From: Halanaerobium saccharolyticum subsp. saccharolyticum DSM 6643
Lineage (GTDB): Bacteria > Bacillota > Halanaerobiia > Halanaerobiales > Halanaerobiaceae
Length of the DNA stretch: 64,000 nt
Direction: 5' to 3'
Assembly: GCF_000350165.1 (NCBI RefSeq)
Contig: NZ_CAUI01000023.1
Location: 372,001 to 436,000, forward strand
In this document: piece after piece, positions 1-9,056 of the stretch
Position numbering within the stretch: the stretch's first letter is position 1
Layout of the letters: the number at the start of each line of letters is the position of its first letter
Program-made: the position numbers and the translations under genes
Notes under the pieces: generated by a model
The model's input: only the letters and a program-made list of their open reading frames with translations
Told to the model about the DNA's origin: nothing
Database searches by the model: none

Positions 1-912
1 ACAGCCTATAACGGACAGAATTTATTAGATAAATTAAAAAAACAAAAACCAGATTTACTGATGCTTGATATAGAAATGCCGGTACTTAATGGTCTTCAGA
101 CTCTTAAAATAGTTAAAGAAAAATATCCGGAGATACCGGTAATCATGGTAAGTGCTTTAGACAACAGCGAAACAGTTTTCAAAGCTCTGGATATCGGGGC
201 CTTTGATTTTATACCTAAACCAGGAGGTTCAATTTCTTTAAATATTGATTCTATCAAAGAAGAACTGATAACAAAACTTAAAGCTGCTCACAAATCTAAA
301 AAAGAAAGAGTAACTAAACCGGTGAAAATTAGAAAAAGAATTAAATCTTTTCCGATAGTTGCTATCGGAACTTCTTCTGGTGGACCTAGAGCCTTATCAA
401 CACTTTTAAGCGGCATTCCCAATAATTTCCCTGCCGCCTTTGTTATTGTTCAGCATATGCCTGCTGGTTTTACTAAAACCCTGGCAGATAGGTTAAACAG
501 CATCTCTGGTTTAAGTATTAAAGAAGCTGAGGCAGGAGATAAATTGAAAAAGGGACATGCACTATTAGCGCCCGGAGATTATCACTTAGAAATTAATAAT
601 AATGGTCAGGTTAAATTAAATCAAAATCCCAAAGAACACGGTGTTCGTCCTTCAGTAGATTATATGCTCAAAAGCCTGGCTCAAAATTATAATGCTGAGC
701 GCATAACTGCTGTTATCCTAACTGGAATGGGACGTGATGGGGCTGTAGGTATGGAGGAACTGACCAATAACGGTGCTTATGGTATAATAGAAGCTAAAGA
801 AAGTGCCTTAGTTTATGGTATGCCATCAGCGGCAGCAGCTAAGGGTGCCTATGATGAAATCTTAAATATTAATGATATAGCGGCAAGATTAATCGAAATT
901 GTGGAGGGATAA
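1..912 (+). CDS. cheB: Chemotaxis response regulator protein-glutamate methylesterase CheB (5' truncated by window edge)
   Basis: CheB removes methyl groups from chemoreceptors and so resets adaptation in the cytoplasm. The reading frame is open from base 1, so the first part of the receiver domain lies outside the window; an ATG at 61 is internal. The visible receiver part has the phosphoacceptor Asp in LLMLDIEMP and the later KPGG segment. After a linker comes the methylesterase domain with the expected catalytic triad: Ser in GTSSGGP, His in VIVQHMPAGF and Asp in LTGMGRDG. All three motifs are present, so the enzyme looks active. cheR follows after 5 bases, so the two antagonistic enzymes are co-transcribed. 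Identity is secure; only the true start is unseen. Confidence 0.96.
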   Translation, partial: TAYNGQNLLDKLKKQKPDLLMLDIEMPVLNGLQTLKIVKEKYPEIPVIMVSALDNSETVFKALDIGAFDFIPKPGGSISLNIDSIKEELITKLKAAHKSKKERVTKPVKIRKRIKSFPIVAIGTSSGGPRALSTLLSGIPNNFPAAFVIVQHMPAGFTKTLADRLNSISGLSIKEAEAGDKLKKGHALLAPGDYHLEINNNGQVKLNQNPKEHGVRPSVDYMLKSLAQNYNAERITAVILTGMGRDGAVGMEELTNNGAYGIIEAKESALVYGMPSAAAAKGAYDEILNINDIAARLIEIVEG

Positions 913-917
913 ATTAA

Positions 918-1712
918 ATGAGTTTAACATTTTCGGACTTTAAGAATCAGGCAAAAGAGGTTTTAAATATTGATCTAGATGGCTATAAATTGGATAGGGT
1001 CGAAAGAAGAACTAAAAGTTTAATGCGCAGATATGATGTTAATGATTTTGATGAATGTATCAGCTTAATTAAAAATGATACAGCTTTTAAAGAAGCCTAC
1101 TTAAATCATTTTACTATTAACACTTCCGAATTTTTTCGTAATCCAGAGAGCTTTAAATTTTTAAAAAATGATATATTACCAGAATTAGCAGAAAAGAAAA
1201 GGAAGATTAGGATTTGGAGTGCCCCCTGTTCTAACGGCTGCGAGCCCTATACTCTAGCAATTATTTTAACAGAACTAGGTCTGGCGTCAAATCGTTTTGA
1301 GATTTATGCAAGTGACCTTGATCCCGGCATTTTAGATCAGGCTAGAAGTGGTATTTACAGAGAAAATTCATTAAAAAATGTCTCGACTAAGTTAAGGCAG
1401 AAATATTTTAAGCCCCATCCGGAAAAAGATAACTTTTTTGTTTTAGATTCTAAAATTAGAAGACTCGTTAATTTTGAAGAAAAGGATTTGATTAATGGTA
1501 GATTTGATAGAAACTGGGATCTTATATTAAGCCGCAACTTTTTTATTTACCTGACAAAAGACATGAAGGATCAGCTGATAAAAAAGTTTCTTTCTGTTTT
1601 AAATCAGGATTACTATTTCTTTTTAGGTAACACAGAGTATATTTTCTCGGCTGAAAAATATGATTTAGAGAAAGTATATCAGTCTATTTATAGGTATAAC
1701 AAAAATAATTAG
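918..1712 (+). CDS. cheR: Chemotaxis protein methyltransferase CheR
   Basis: CheR transfers methyl groups from S-adenosylmethionine to glutamates of chemoreceptors, opposing CheB. The 264 residues match the family length. A helical N-terminal domain (about 1-75) has the usual FTINTSEFFRNP segment, followed by a Rossmann-type methyltransferase domain with WSAPCSNGCEPYTLA and, near the C-terminus, the SRNFFIYL strand. The usual GEEPY motif reads GCEPY here, a small deviation. The start lies 5 bases after the cheB stop, with GGAGGG in the cheB end serving as ribosome binding site. The stop is TAG. A bidirectional terminator follows, so this gene ends the chemotaxis transcript. Confidence 0.95.
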   Translation: MSLTFSDFKNQAKEVLNIDLDGYKLDRVERRTKSLMRRYDVNDFDECISLIKNDTAFKEAYLNHFTINTSEFFRNPESFKFLKNDILPELAEKKRKIRIWSAPCSNGCEPYTLAIILTELGLASNRFEIYASDLDPGILDQARSGIYRENSLKNVSTKLRQKYFKPHPEKDNFFVLDSKIRRLVNFEEKDLINGRFDRNWDLILSRNFFIYLTKDMKDQLIKKFLSVLNQDYYFFLGNTEYIFSAEKYDLEKVYQSIYRYNKNN

Positions 1713-1742
1713 TTTTGATTAAATTAATAAGCTATTTTAAAA

Positions 1743-1798
1743 CCCCGTTCCCTTTTAAGTGCTTTAAAAAAAATAGACACTTTAAAAGAAGAACGGGG
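1743..1798. terminator. Bidirectional intrinsic terminator between cheR and the DUF2905 gene
   Basis: Long imperfect inverted repeat: CCCCGTTC pairs with GAACGGGG, and the inner CTTTTAAGTG arm pairs with CACTTTAAAAG. T/A-rich flanks lie on both sides. It separates converging genes (cheR on +, DUF2905 on -) and can serve both. Confidence 0.85.
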
Positions 1799-1807
1799 CT
1801 TAATTTA

Positions 1808-2041
1808 TTAGTTAAAAAAATAAAGTATTAACCTAATTATAATATTTAAAAAAATACTTAAAACCAGCATTGTGGCCATTGGAAAGTAGAAAGTAAAATT
1901 TTCTCTCTCCACTTTTAAATCACCTGGTAAATTTCCAAACCAGGAAAATGAAGCTCCGGCAAAATAAATTACTGCTCCAACTAAAGCAATTATAAGAGCG
2001 AGTATTATCAACAAAATACCAATATTTTTATATTCGTCCAT
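1808..2041 (-). CDS. DUF2905 family small membrane protein
   Basis: A 77-residue integral membrane protein with two hydrophobic segments (about residues 7-32 and 52-75). The loop between them reads WFGNLPGDLKVERENFTFYFP, the hallmark of the DUF2905 family of small bacterial membrane proteins. The function of the family is not known. The start is an ATG preceded by GGAGGGGAG about 10 bases upstream. The gene lies 25 bases downstream of the nucleoside hydrolase stop and probably shares its transcript. It ends at the terminator shared with cheR. Confidence 0.85.
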   Translation of the reverse strand: MDEYKNIGILLIILALIIALVGAVIYFAGASFSWFGNLPGDLKVERENFTFYFPMATMLVLSIFLNIIIRLILYFFN

Positions 2042-2066
2042 CTGCCAAAACTCCCCTCCTAAAAAA

Positions 2067-2981
2067 TTATTTTAACTTTTTCATCTCTTCAACAACCCAA
2101 TCTCTAAACTGCTTTTGATCAATTCCTACTGCCAGCTTCACATTTTTTTCAGCTGTATATCTAGCTGCTAAATCGGCGACTGTAGTTCCAGCAGCCGGGC
2201 CAGCAAGCGCCACTTCTAAATAAGTTTTTTGAAATTCAAAAATTTCTGGGCGTAAAAGATAGCAGATCGTACAGATATCATGCATCATTAAACCAACAGT
2301 TTCTAAATTGCCACCGCGATAGTGGGTAAATAAAGAATAGAGCATTTCTCCTGCCTGACCCAAAGTTTTTATTTCTTCTATATCGTTTTTATTTAAAACG
2401 GCTTTGCTGGTTGTTCTCAGACCAAAAATAGTTATTGGCAGCCCTGAGTTAATTACCATCTGAGCTGCATGAGGATCAACTTTAATATTAAACTCAGCAC
2501 TAGAATTAGTATTGCCGGCGATTGTGGAGCCACCCATAATCACAATTTCTTCTATTTTATCCTTAACTTCGGGATACATGCTTAAAAGTAAAGCTGCATT
2601 TGTCAGGGGACCGATTGTAACCAGAGTTATTTTTTCAGCAGCAGCTAAAATTCTATTTTTCATCTCAACTGCAGCATGTTCGGACAGCAGCTGCCTGCTG
2701 CTTTCGGGAAAATCATAACCACTCATTCCTGTTTCCCCGTGAAACTGACTTGCATCCTCATACTCTCTTAAAAGAGGTAGAGAATTCCCCCGGGCCAGAG
2801 GTGTATCTTTCTCAAAAAAATCTAAAATCTTTTTAGCATTTTCAGTTGTATAATTTAAATTAACATTCCCGGCAACCGTAGTCAGCATTTCTACTTCTAG
2901 TTCTGAATTATTTAAGGCAATCGCCAGTGCTGCTGCATCATCTATTCCGGGATCTGTATCTATTATTATTTTTCTTTTCAC
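2067..2981 (-). CDS. Inosine-uridine-type nucleoside hydrolase
   Basis: Cytoplasmic enzyme that hydrolyses the N-glycosidic bond of nucleosides to release base and ribose for salvage. At 304 residues it has the normal family length. The N-terminal DTDPGIDDA motif provides the Asp cluster that binds Ca2+ and ribose. TIGPLTNAA and the EFNIKVDPHAAQMV segment are also characteristic, and a metal-binding Asp occurs in GLMMHDICT. The start is GTG, chosen because AGGAGATGAT lies just upstream. The substrate cannot be told from sequence alone: purine, pyrimidine or non-specific hydrolases all share these motifs. Confidence 0.92.
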   Translation of the reverse strand: MKRKIIIDTDPGIDDAAALAIALNNSELEVEMLTTVAGNVNLNYTTENAKKILDFFEKDTPLARGNSLPLLREYEDASQFHGETGMSGYDFPESSRQLLSEHAAVEMKNRILAAAEKITLVTIGPLTNAALLLSMYPEVKDKIEEIVIMGGSTIAGNTNSSAEFNIKVDPHAAQMVINSGLPITIFGLRTTSKAVLNKNDIEEIKTLGQAGEMLYSLFTHYRGGNLETVGLMMHDICTICYLLRPEIFEFQKTYLEVALAGPAAGTTVADLAARYTAEKNVKLAVGIDQKQFRDWVVEEMKKLK

Positions 2982-3055
2982 TAAATCATCTCCTGTTAAT
3001 CATTAATATATTTATAACCTGCCCCAAGCAGCGTTATCCAGTCAGATTTGACCAG

Positions 3056-3829
3056 CTATAATTTAACTGTAGTCAGATAGTTATATCCTTCAACTTCAGC
3101 CGGGCTTTCACTTAATTTTTCAACTTTAAAATCCTGCTGCTGATGATCTGCAGCCAGCCAGAGGTGAGCCAGAGCAATCCCCATATCAATTTTATTCATT
3201 TTTTCATAGAAAAATTTCTTAATAAAGTTGGGCTCTACCTGGTATAAGTGAATCTGGTCTTTTTCTGAAATGAAATACCAGGGCTGTCCATTTGTTGCAG
3301 ATGGTGCCAGCCTGACTGCTTCTAAGAGATCATAATGCGTTTCACCCTTTTTTATTTCTGAAAGAGATTTACGATCAAAATCTTCAATTGAATCACGGTG
3401 GTTTTCTGCTTTAGAATTACCAAAGACTAAAGTTATCACATATTCTAAATCTGACTCTGCTATTATCTCTTTTTTAGGCTTAGCCATTCCAAACCAACAG
3501 CTTCCTAAATCATTTTTTGAAAGATATAAATCAAGCTGCTGCAGAACAAAACCTGCATTTAAAAGATAATCACCTTTAGCCTCCGAAAAAAACTGAAGAT
3601 AATGAGGGGCTTTAATAGGAATTAAACTTTTTACAGCCTCAGAATCAACAATTTTGGTTTCAAATTTAATCTCTGGATCTAAAAGCTCTGCCTTATTTAA
3701 AAAATCTTCAATATCCTGCAGCTGATCCTGACTCAGCTTTGCTTGCTCATATTTTCTGACTGACTGGCGTTTATAGATTGTCTGATAAAGTTCAGATTTT
3801 AGTTCTTTAGTCATCCTAGACTGATTCAT
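3056..3829 (-). CDS. Nitroreductase-family protein
   Basis: A 257-residue protein of the FMN-dependent nitroreductase superfamily. The N-terminal YKRQSVRKY segment is the family's flavin-phosphate-binding signature. The sequence then looks like the two-lobed putative TM nitroreductase subgroup: a middle segment with GSCWFGMAKP and a second lobe with LLEAVRLAPSATNGQPWYF, the motif that contacts FMN. No signal peptide is seen, so it should be cytoplasmic. The substrate is unknown; members reduce nitro compounds, quinones or flavins. The ATG start has AGGAGAG upstream. There is no clear operon partner; the helicase gene upstream ends 70 bases away. Confidence 0.85.
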   Translation of the reverse strand: MNQSRMTKELKSELYQTIYKRQSVRKYEQAKLSQDQLQDIEDFLNKAELLDPEIKFETKIVDSEAVKSLIPIKAPHYLQFFSEAKGDYLLNAGFVLQQLDLYLSKNDLGSCWFGMAKPKKEIIAESDLEYVITLVFGNSKAENHRDSIEDFDRKSLSEIKKGETHYDLLEAVRLAPSATNGQPWYFISEKDQIHLYQVEPNFIKKFFYEKMNKIDMGIALAHLWLAADHQQQDFKVEKLSESPAEVEGYNYLTTVKL

Positions 3830-3899
3830 CTTATATCTCTCCTATTGTGTTATTCTTATTATTTAAACTTAAATTAGACAAAAACTGCTCTAAAATAAT

Positions 3900-6800
3900 T
3901 TAATAAGCAAGAAGTTCCTGTATATCATCCCAGCTGATAGCTTTAATTGGATTAACATTATTTTCAATTATATTATCAAATAAATCCTGTTTTTTCTGCT
4001 GCAGTTTCAACATCTTTTCTTCCACCGTGCCCCTGGTGATTAACTTATAGACCATCACTCTATTTTCCTGGCCCAATCGGTGGGCACGATCTGTTGCCTG
4101 CCTTTCTACCATTGGATTCCACCAGGGATCAACATGAACAACCATATCAGCAGCAGTTAGATTTAGGCCTACTCCACCTGCTTTTAGACTGATTAGAAAG
4201 ACTTTAACCTCTTCGTTACTGTTAAATTCTCTTACTTTCTCCATTCTTTTTCGAGTTGAGCCATCTAAATAGAGATAGTTAATTCCATCTTGATCTAAGT
4301 CATTTCTAATTAGTTTAAGCATTTTAACAAACTGGCTAAAGACAATAATTTTGTGGCCTCCACTTAAGGCATCTGATAACAGTTCTCTTAAAGCATCAAG
4401 TTTACCTGAATTATGGGCCTTCGCATCTTCTCCCAAAATCAAAGCAGGATGATTACAGATTTGGCGCAGTTTTGTTAAAGCAGCTAAAACATTAATCCGC
4501 GAGCGATTAAAACCTTTTTCTTCAACTGTCTGATAGAGCTCCCCCCTTACTTCCTCGAGCACAGTCTGATAACTGTCTTCCTGAAGTTGAGTCATACTTA
4601 CAGGGTGGACATTAACTATTTTATCGGGAAGTTCTTTTAAAACCTGATCCTTGCGGCGCCTTAAAATAAAGGGTGCGACTCTTTCTTTTAACTCTGTCAT
4701 CTTTTCTTTCTCATTATTCTTATTTATTGGATTTAAAAAGTGTTTCTTAAAATAGCTGTAATTTCCTAAATAACCGGGCATCAAAAAATCAAAAATCGAC
4801 CAGAGTTCCTCTATAGAATTCTCAAGCGGGGTTCCTGTTAAAGCAAGGCGAGAACTGGCCTGAATATTTTTAACAGCCTTAGCCCTTTTTGTCCGGTGAT
4901 TTTTAATATGCTGAGCTTCATCCAAAATTGCGAAAGAGAAACTTATATTTTCTTGATCTAGCTCTACTACATCTCGGCTGATAGTCGAATAAGAAGAAAT
5001 TATTAAATCATAATCACTAAAATCCTGGCGCATTTCTTCTCTCTCTGCCGGAGTTCCATAATAGACAAGGGTTTTTAAATTATCGAAAAATTTATCTGAT
5101 TCCTCCTGCCAGTTGTAAATTAAAGTTCTAGGACAGAGCACAAGTGCCGGTTTTTCTGGTTCAACGCTTTTTAAAAGTGTCAGCATCTGCAGTGTTTTTC
5201 CTAAACCCATATCATCCGCTAAAATACCGCCAAAATGATATTTATGCAGAAACCGCAGCCAGTTATAGCCATTTTTTTGATAATCACGCAGCTTATCTTT
5301 AACTTCAGCTGGTATATTTCTTTCTTTAACCACATTTAGACCACTAATCTCATCTTCTAATTCATTAAAAACTTTATTACCTTTAAAATTAATACCGCTT
5401 TTTTCAACTAAATTCTTATAATAAAGCAGATTATGATAGGGGGCTCGATAACCATCAGCCTGTGTTTCAGCATCTTTTAGCATCTGTTCTACCTTTTCTT
5501 CCTGAGCACCACTTTCTAAAATATAGTAGTGATTATCAAGTTTAACATAAGCTTCTCCATTTTTATTATAAGAGATTAGCTGCTGCAGTTCTTGCCGGGT
5601 ATATGTTTTACCACCAAGATTGTAGCTGATGCTGAAATCAAACCAGTTTATTCCCTCACTGTCTTCAATTTCAATGATCGGCTCTAATTTTACCTCTTTA
5701 ATTTCTATCTGATCAAAACTTTCGCTGCGCTCAACATTCCAATCCTCAGGTATATGAGTCATTCCATCAGTGATAAATTCCTGAATTTCATTGTTATCTT
5801 TGATAATAAAATGCTCGGGTCTAACTTTAAAATTATAGTCTTCTAAAAAATTAATAACCTCTGCTAAAGCTTTATTATCTCTTCCATACCAGAGCTTTGG
5901 ATCTTCCGAATCTTTTTTATAAATATTTTCATCAGTGTTAATCCCCAGCAGTTCGGTGTTGCTGTATTTTTCACCTGCAAATTCAACTTCTAACTGACAG
6001 CTTATTTTTTGCTGAGTATAATCAAGTTTTAAGTCAATTTTAGGACTTTCTTTAATTAGTTCATAACCTTCCAGTTCTTCTGAACGATCAAGCTCAAGGT
6101 TTTTCTCTAAGGTTGGTATTATTTCAAATAAAAATTCTCCCTGCCTCTGCTTAGGTATTATAAAGTTAGTTGGAAGTTCAGAAAAATTATAAAAATCAAC
6201 CTTATGAATCGTATTTCCAATCATTGTCCAACGGCAGCTTTTTTCATCTCCCTGATAAATAGGAAAGTCATCTTCTTTTAAATCAATGCTAATTTCATCT
6301 AAATTACCTTCCAATTTAAGTTCCGGCCGCAATGTTTTTCCTTTTTTAACTATAATCCCATTTTCTTCTAAAGTTAATTCGAATTTCTGACTTAAGTTTA
6401 AAATAAAGTCAAGATTTTCTGTGTTTTTATTTAAGCGCAGTGAACAGCCTCTGCCTTTACTCTTTTTTAGATCTGACAGTTTTTCTAAAAGTTCTAATTC
6501 TTTACCATAAAAATATTTTTGCAGCAGACTCTCTTTATAGTAGGCATACTGCTTATCTTCATTTAATGATCTAACCACTTCTTCAAGCTCCTGCTGACTT
6601 AGATAATCTGTATCAAAAATAATTTTAAAGTTTTTAAGTTCCATATTTGAAATACCCTTAATACTATATTCTAATTTTGGCATTTCACTTTCATCATAGT
6701 TTTTAGTAATCTCCAAAAGCTTTTTAAAACTGCGATCAGCAATTCTTTTTTCAACAATTCCAGTTTCAACTTTATTTTTAGCTGCTTCTTCTTCTGTAAT

Positions 6801-7139
6801 TTCGACTTCTTGAACAGCTTTTGGCTCATAATTTACTTTAGGAGAACGATAATCTTCTTCCATAAATTTATAAAATACAGCAACTTCGTGTTTGCAAAAC
6901 TCTTCCCAATCATAGGGACAGCTGCAGCTGCTGTCAATATCTATACCTTTTTCTCTTAATCTAATTTCAGAATTCACCTCATATTTTTTGGTACCTGAAA
7001 CTCGAGCTGAAATCTGATAATGATTTGGCTTAACTTTATTAATCCTATACTGCAGAACCCGACCGCGATTATAATAATTAATTCCACGCTGATATATTTT
7101 ATTTGAAACTAAGTTTTTAATGAATTCTTTGCTGCTCAT
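3900..7139 (-). CDS. SWIM zinc-finger SNF2-family helicase/ATPase
   Basis: A 1079-residue superfamily 2 DNA translocase. Near the N-terminus a SWIM zinc finger is complete: C72-x-C74 and C82-x-H84. A long middle region matches the bacterial SNF2-associated layout. The C-terminal half (about 620-1079) is the helicase core, with Walker A in DDMGLGKT, the DEAQ box in ILDEAQHIK, and motif VI in ATDRAHRLGQ. The longer ORF extends upstream to 7223, overlapping hepT, but GCAGGAGC precedes the ATG at 7139, which gives a 19-base gap after hepT; I use that start. Such proteins remodel protein-DNA or transcription complexes; the exact role here is unknown. Its immediate downstream position suggests co-expression with hepT/mntA. 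Confidence 0.93.
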   Translation of the reverse strand: MSSKEFIKNLVSNKIYQRGINYYNRGRVLQYRINKVKPNHYQISARVSGTKKYEVNSEIRLREKGIDIDSSCSCPYDWEEFCKHEVAVFYKFMEEDYRSPKVNYEPKAVQEVEITEEEAAKNKVETGIVEKRIADRSFKKLLEITKNYDESEMPKLEYSIKGISNMELKNFKIIFDTDYLSQQELEEVVRSLNEDKQYAYYKESLLQKYFYGKELELLEKLSDLKKSKGRGCSLRLNKNTENLDFILNLSQKFELTLEENGIIVKKGKTLRPELKLEGNLDEISIDLKEDDFPIYQGDEKSCRWTMIGNTIHKVDFYNFSELPTNFIIPKQRQGEFLFEIIPTLEKNLELDRSEELEGYELIKESPKIDLKLDYTQQKISCQLEVEFAGEKYSNTELLGINTDENIYKKDSEDPKLWYGRDNKALAEVINFLEDYNFKVRPEHFIIKDNNEIQEFITDGMTHIPEDWNVERSESFDQIEIKEVKLEPIIEIEDSEGINWFDFSISYNLGGKTYTRQELQQLISYNKNGEAYVKLDNHYYILESGAQEEKVEQMLKDAETQADGYRAPYHNLLYYKNLVEKSGINFKGNKVFNELEDEISGLNVVKERNIPAEVKDKLRDYQKNGYNWLRFLHKYHFGGILADDMGLGKTLQMLTLLKSVEPEKPALVLCPRTLIYNWQEESDKFFDNLKTLVYYGTPAEREEMRQDFSDYDLIISSYSTISRDVVELDQENISFSFAILDEAQHIKNHRTKRAKAVKNIQASSRLALTGTPLENSIEELWSIFDFLMPGYLGNYSYFKKHFLNPINKNNEKEKMTELKERVAPFILRRRKDQVLKELPDKIVNVHPVSMTQLQEDSYQTVLEEVRGELYQTVEEKGFNRSRINVLAALTKLRQICNHPALILGEDAKAHNSGKLDALRELLSDALSGGHKIIVFSQFVKMLKLIRNDLDQDGINYLYLDGSTRKRMEKVREFNSNEEVKVFLISLKAGGVGLNLTAADMVVHVDPWWNPMVERQATDRAHRLGQENRVMVYKLITRGTVEEKMLKLQQKKQDLFDNIIENNVNPIKAISWDDIQELLAY

Positions 7140-7158
7140 TCTTTCAGCTCCTGCTTTG

Positions 7159-7575
7159 TTAACTTTTTTCAACCATTTTTTTAAGCATCTTTTCAGAAAA
7201 GTTTTTAACTTCCTCAATTTCATTTTCTATTATTGCCTCTACAATTTTTAAGTTCAACTTTTGATATTCGTGAACGGCAATATTTCTGAAACCAACCATA
7301 GCTTTAAGCTTTTCAGCAGTCCTATTTTCAATTAGATCATTCTCAACTAAAAATTGAAAAGCATCTCTACTGCTTTGGGGAACTCCCAATTCTAATTCAG
7401 CAACCACATGCATTGCAATGTCGATTGCTGCTTCTGAGAGACGCTGAATATTTAAAATAATCGAATCCTGTTTTGTATAATTCTTCAAATTTGCAGGATT
7501 ATTCTGATATTCTTCATTAATTCTTTTTAGACAGCGTTTAACTGTTTCGTTTTTATTAATTAAAATATCATCCAT
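7159..7575 (-). CDS. hepT: HepT-like HEPN-domain RNase toxin (DUF86)
   Basis: Helical 138-residue protein of the HepT/DUF86 family, the toxin of type VII HEPN/MNT systems. The catalytic RX4HXY motif is intact as RNIAVHEY (about residues 101-108). In characterised systems the toxin is an RNase silenced when MntA adds AMP to the motif tyrosine, which is present here. A longer ORF starts at 7593, but the ATG at 7575 has GAGGTG upstream. It overlaps the mntA stop by 8 bases, typical of translational coupling. The order is antitoxin then toxin, then the SNF2 gene 19 bases on. Confidence 0.88.
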   Translation of the reverse strand: MDDILINKNETVKRCLKRINEEYQNNPANLKNYTKQDSIILNIQRLSEAAIDIAMHVVAELELGVPQSSRDAFQFLVENDLIENRTAEKLKAMVGFRNIAVHEYQKLNLKIVEAIIENEIEEVKNFSEKMLKKMVEKS

Positions 7576-7960
7576 TTCCAGCACCTCTTTCAATTTTTTC
7601 TATAATTTCTTTTCTTTCCTCATTTAAACGAGCATATTTTTTTAAAGTAAGAAGTTCAAATTGCTGTTTCTGCTGCTCATTTTTTGCAAAAAGTAAATCC
7701 CCTTGAATGATTTGAGTTTTAAATACTGTAGAAGCCTTAGCTAAATCAACTAAATCTATGTCAATATTTAATTTAGAGGCTAATTTTTGAGCTGTTAAAA
7801 AACGCTGATAATCATCAATCTCTTTCGACGATAAAAAAGCCAGATCCAAATCACTGTCATCTCTCGTTTTACCGACAGCATAGGATCCAAAAAGATAGAT
7901 CAATTCAGCCTCCAGCTCTTCTATTAAAAATGATTTGATATAATCAAGATCTAAATCCAT
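7568..7960 (-). CDS. mntA: MntA-like nucleotidyltransferase antitoxin
   Basis: A 130-residue minimal nucleotidyltransferase. The fold signature GSYAVGKTRDDSDLDLAF contains the GS start and the DxD metal-binding pair, and a third conserved acidic position lies in NIDIDLVDL. In known HEPN/MNT pairs this protein adenylylates the partner HepT and neutralises it. The start ATG at 7960 has GGAGG 7-8 bases upstream. The stop overlaps the hepT start by 8 bases. There is no obvious hairpin before the downstream genes, so mntA-hepT-SNF2 may be one transcript. Confidence 0.88.
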   Translation of the reverse strand: MDLDLDYIKSFLIEELEAELIYLFGSYAVGKTRDDSDLDLAFLSSKEIDDYQRFLTAQKLASKLNIDIDLVDLAKASTVFKTQIIQGDLLFAKNEQQKQQFELLTLKKYARLNEERKEIIEKIERGAGNG

Positions 7961-8130
7961 ATTAAATCCTCCATATTAAAGGCTCCAAATTCAAGTCTAT
8001 ATTTTATTATATTATATTTAGTTGGAGAGAACAAGCATCAACTTCAGATTTAGAAGCTTCAAATACTTTTTTATTTTATCTTTACCAGAACTTTGCTGAC
8101 CAAAGATTAATAACAATTTGACATTTAAAC

Positions 8131-8162
8131 AAAAAAAATACTCATACCTTTTACAATATGAG
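8131..8162 (-). terminator. Probable terminator after the TPR gene
   Basis: On the minus strand a short stem (CTCATA/TATGAG with a small loop) is followed directly by a run of eight T. The stem is only about 6-7 bp, so this is moderate evidence. It lies about 70 bases downstream of the TPR gene stop. Confidence 0.5.
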
Positions 8163-8231
8163 CAATTAATCTTAGTTAATATATTAAATCATTTTAAATT
8201 CTTAAATTGCAGTGTTAAATTAAATCATCAA

Positions 8232-8893
8232 TTATTTTTTCAATACCTGTTTTAAATTTCGCTGAAAAATCTCATTATCCGGTTCTTTTTCAATTGCTTT
8301 TTTGAAAAATTGTGCTGCTAAATCTGAATTCCCAAGATTATTGTTGTAAATTGCCCCGATTTGATTATAAATATAACCAGTTTTACTGTAGTACTCTGAA
8401 GATTCTTTTAAAAGTTCAATACTTTTTTGCCAGTTTTCATTTTTTTGTTCCTCAATAGCTTCTTTAAGCAGCTCAAAATGTTTTAAATAATTTTCTTTTA
8501 ATTCATCACTACCACAAATCACTTCTTTTTTAAGCTCATAAAAATCTTTTTCAGGCTCAATTTCAATAGCTTTATTAATAGCTTTTTCAGCTTCATCCCA
8601 TTTTCGCTGCAGCAGGTTTACTTCTGCCAGGGTAGCCCAGATATAATCATGCTCAGACTCAATCTCAATAGCCCGGTGTAAATATTTTTCTCCTTCCGGC
8701 AGCTTATCCTGTCCAATCAAAGCGCCACCTAAATTAAAAAAGAGCATTTCTCTATCTACTAATTGACTGTCCTTTAGTTCAGACAAAATTTCTTCTGCTT
8801 CTTTATAATATCCCTCATCTAATTTTTTGATTCCTTTTTGTAAGCTCGTTTGTCTTTGATTTCTTGAATAAAGTTTTTAATTTTATTTAACAT
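8232..8893 (-). CDS. TPR-repeat protein, reading frame broken near the N-terminus
   Basis: The main ORF (8232-8786) encodes about 184 residues of tetratricopeptide repeats, such as GGALIGQDKLPEGEKYLHRA and ATLAEVNLLQRKWDEAEKAI, a fold for protein-protein contacts. Its only start is a TTG with no convincing ribosome binding site. A better start lies upstream: ATG at 8893 with AAAGGATG before it, reading MLNKIKNFIQEIKDKRAYKK. That frame hits a stop after KESKN, while the frame one base back continues as GIKKLDEGYYKEAEEILSEL straight into the TPR ORF. The shift falls at C-AAA-AAG. So the gene has a one-base lesion, a sequencing error, or programmed -1 frameshifting. No function is assigned. Confidence 0.72.
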
Positions 8894-9010
8894 TTTATCA
8901 TCCTTTTTTTAAGTTTTAGTATCAACATTTTAAGAAATTTAAATAATCTTATAATTTAATGATACAAGTTATTCCGACTTATTACAATAAAATATCGCTA
9001 AAAAACAAAA

Positions 9011-9041
9011 AATTACCCACATCTTTCTAATATGGGTAATT
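9011..9041 (-). terminator. Intrinsic terminator of the FbpABC-type operon
   Basis: Perfect 9-bp arms AATTACCCA/TGGGTAATT, followed on the minus strand by a T-rich run. It lies 16 bases after the stop of the ATPase gene, the last gene of the operon. Confidence 0.85.
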
Positions 9042-9056
9042 ATTAAGTGCTAATTA

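Noticed and set aside
7140-7223. N-terminal extension of the SNF2 helicase into hepT
   Set aside because: It would overlap hepT by 65 bases, is Lys/Leu-rich without family match, and a good ribosome binding site precedes the ATG at 7139.
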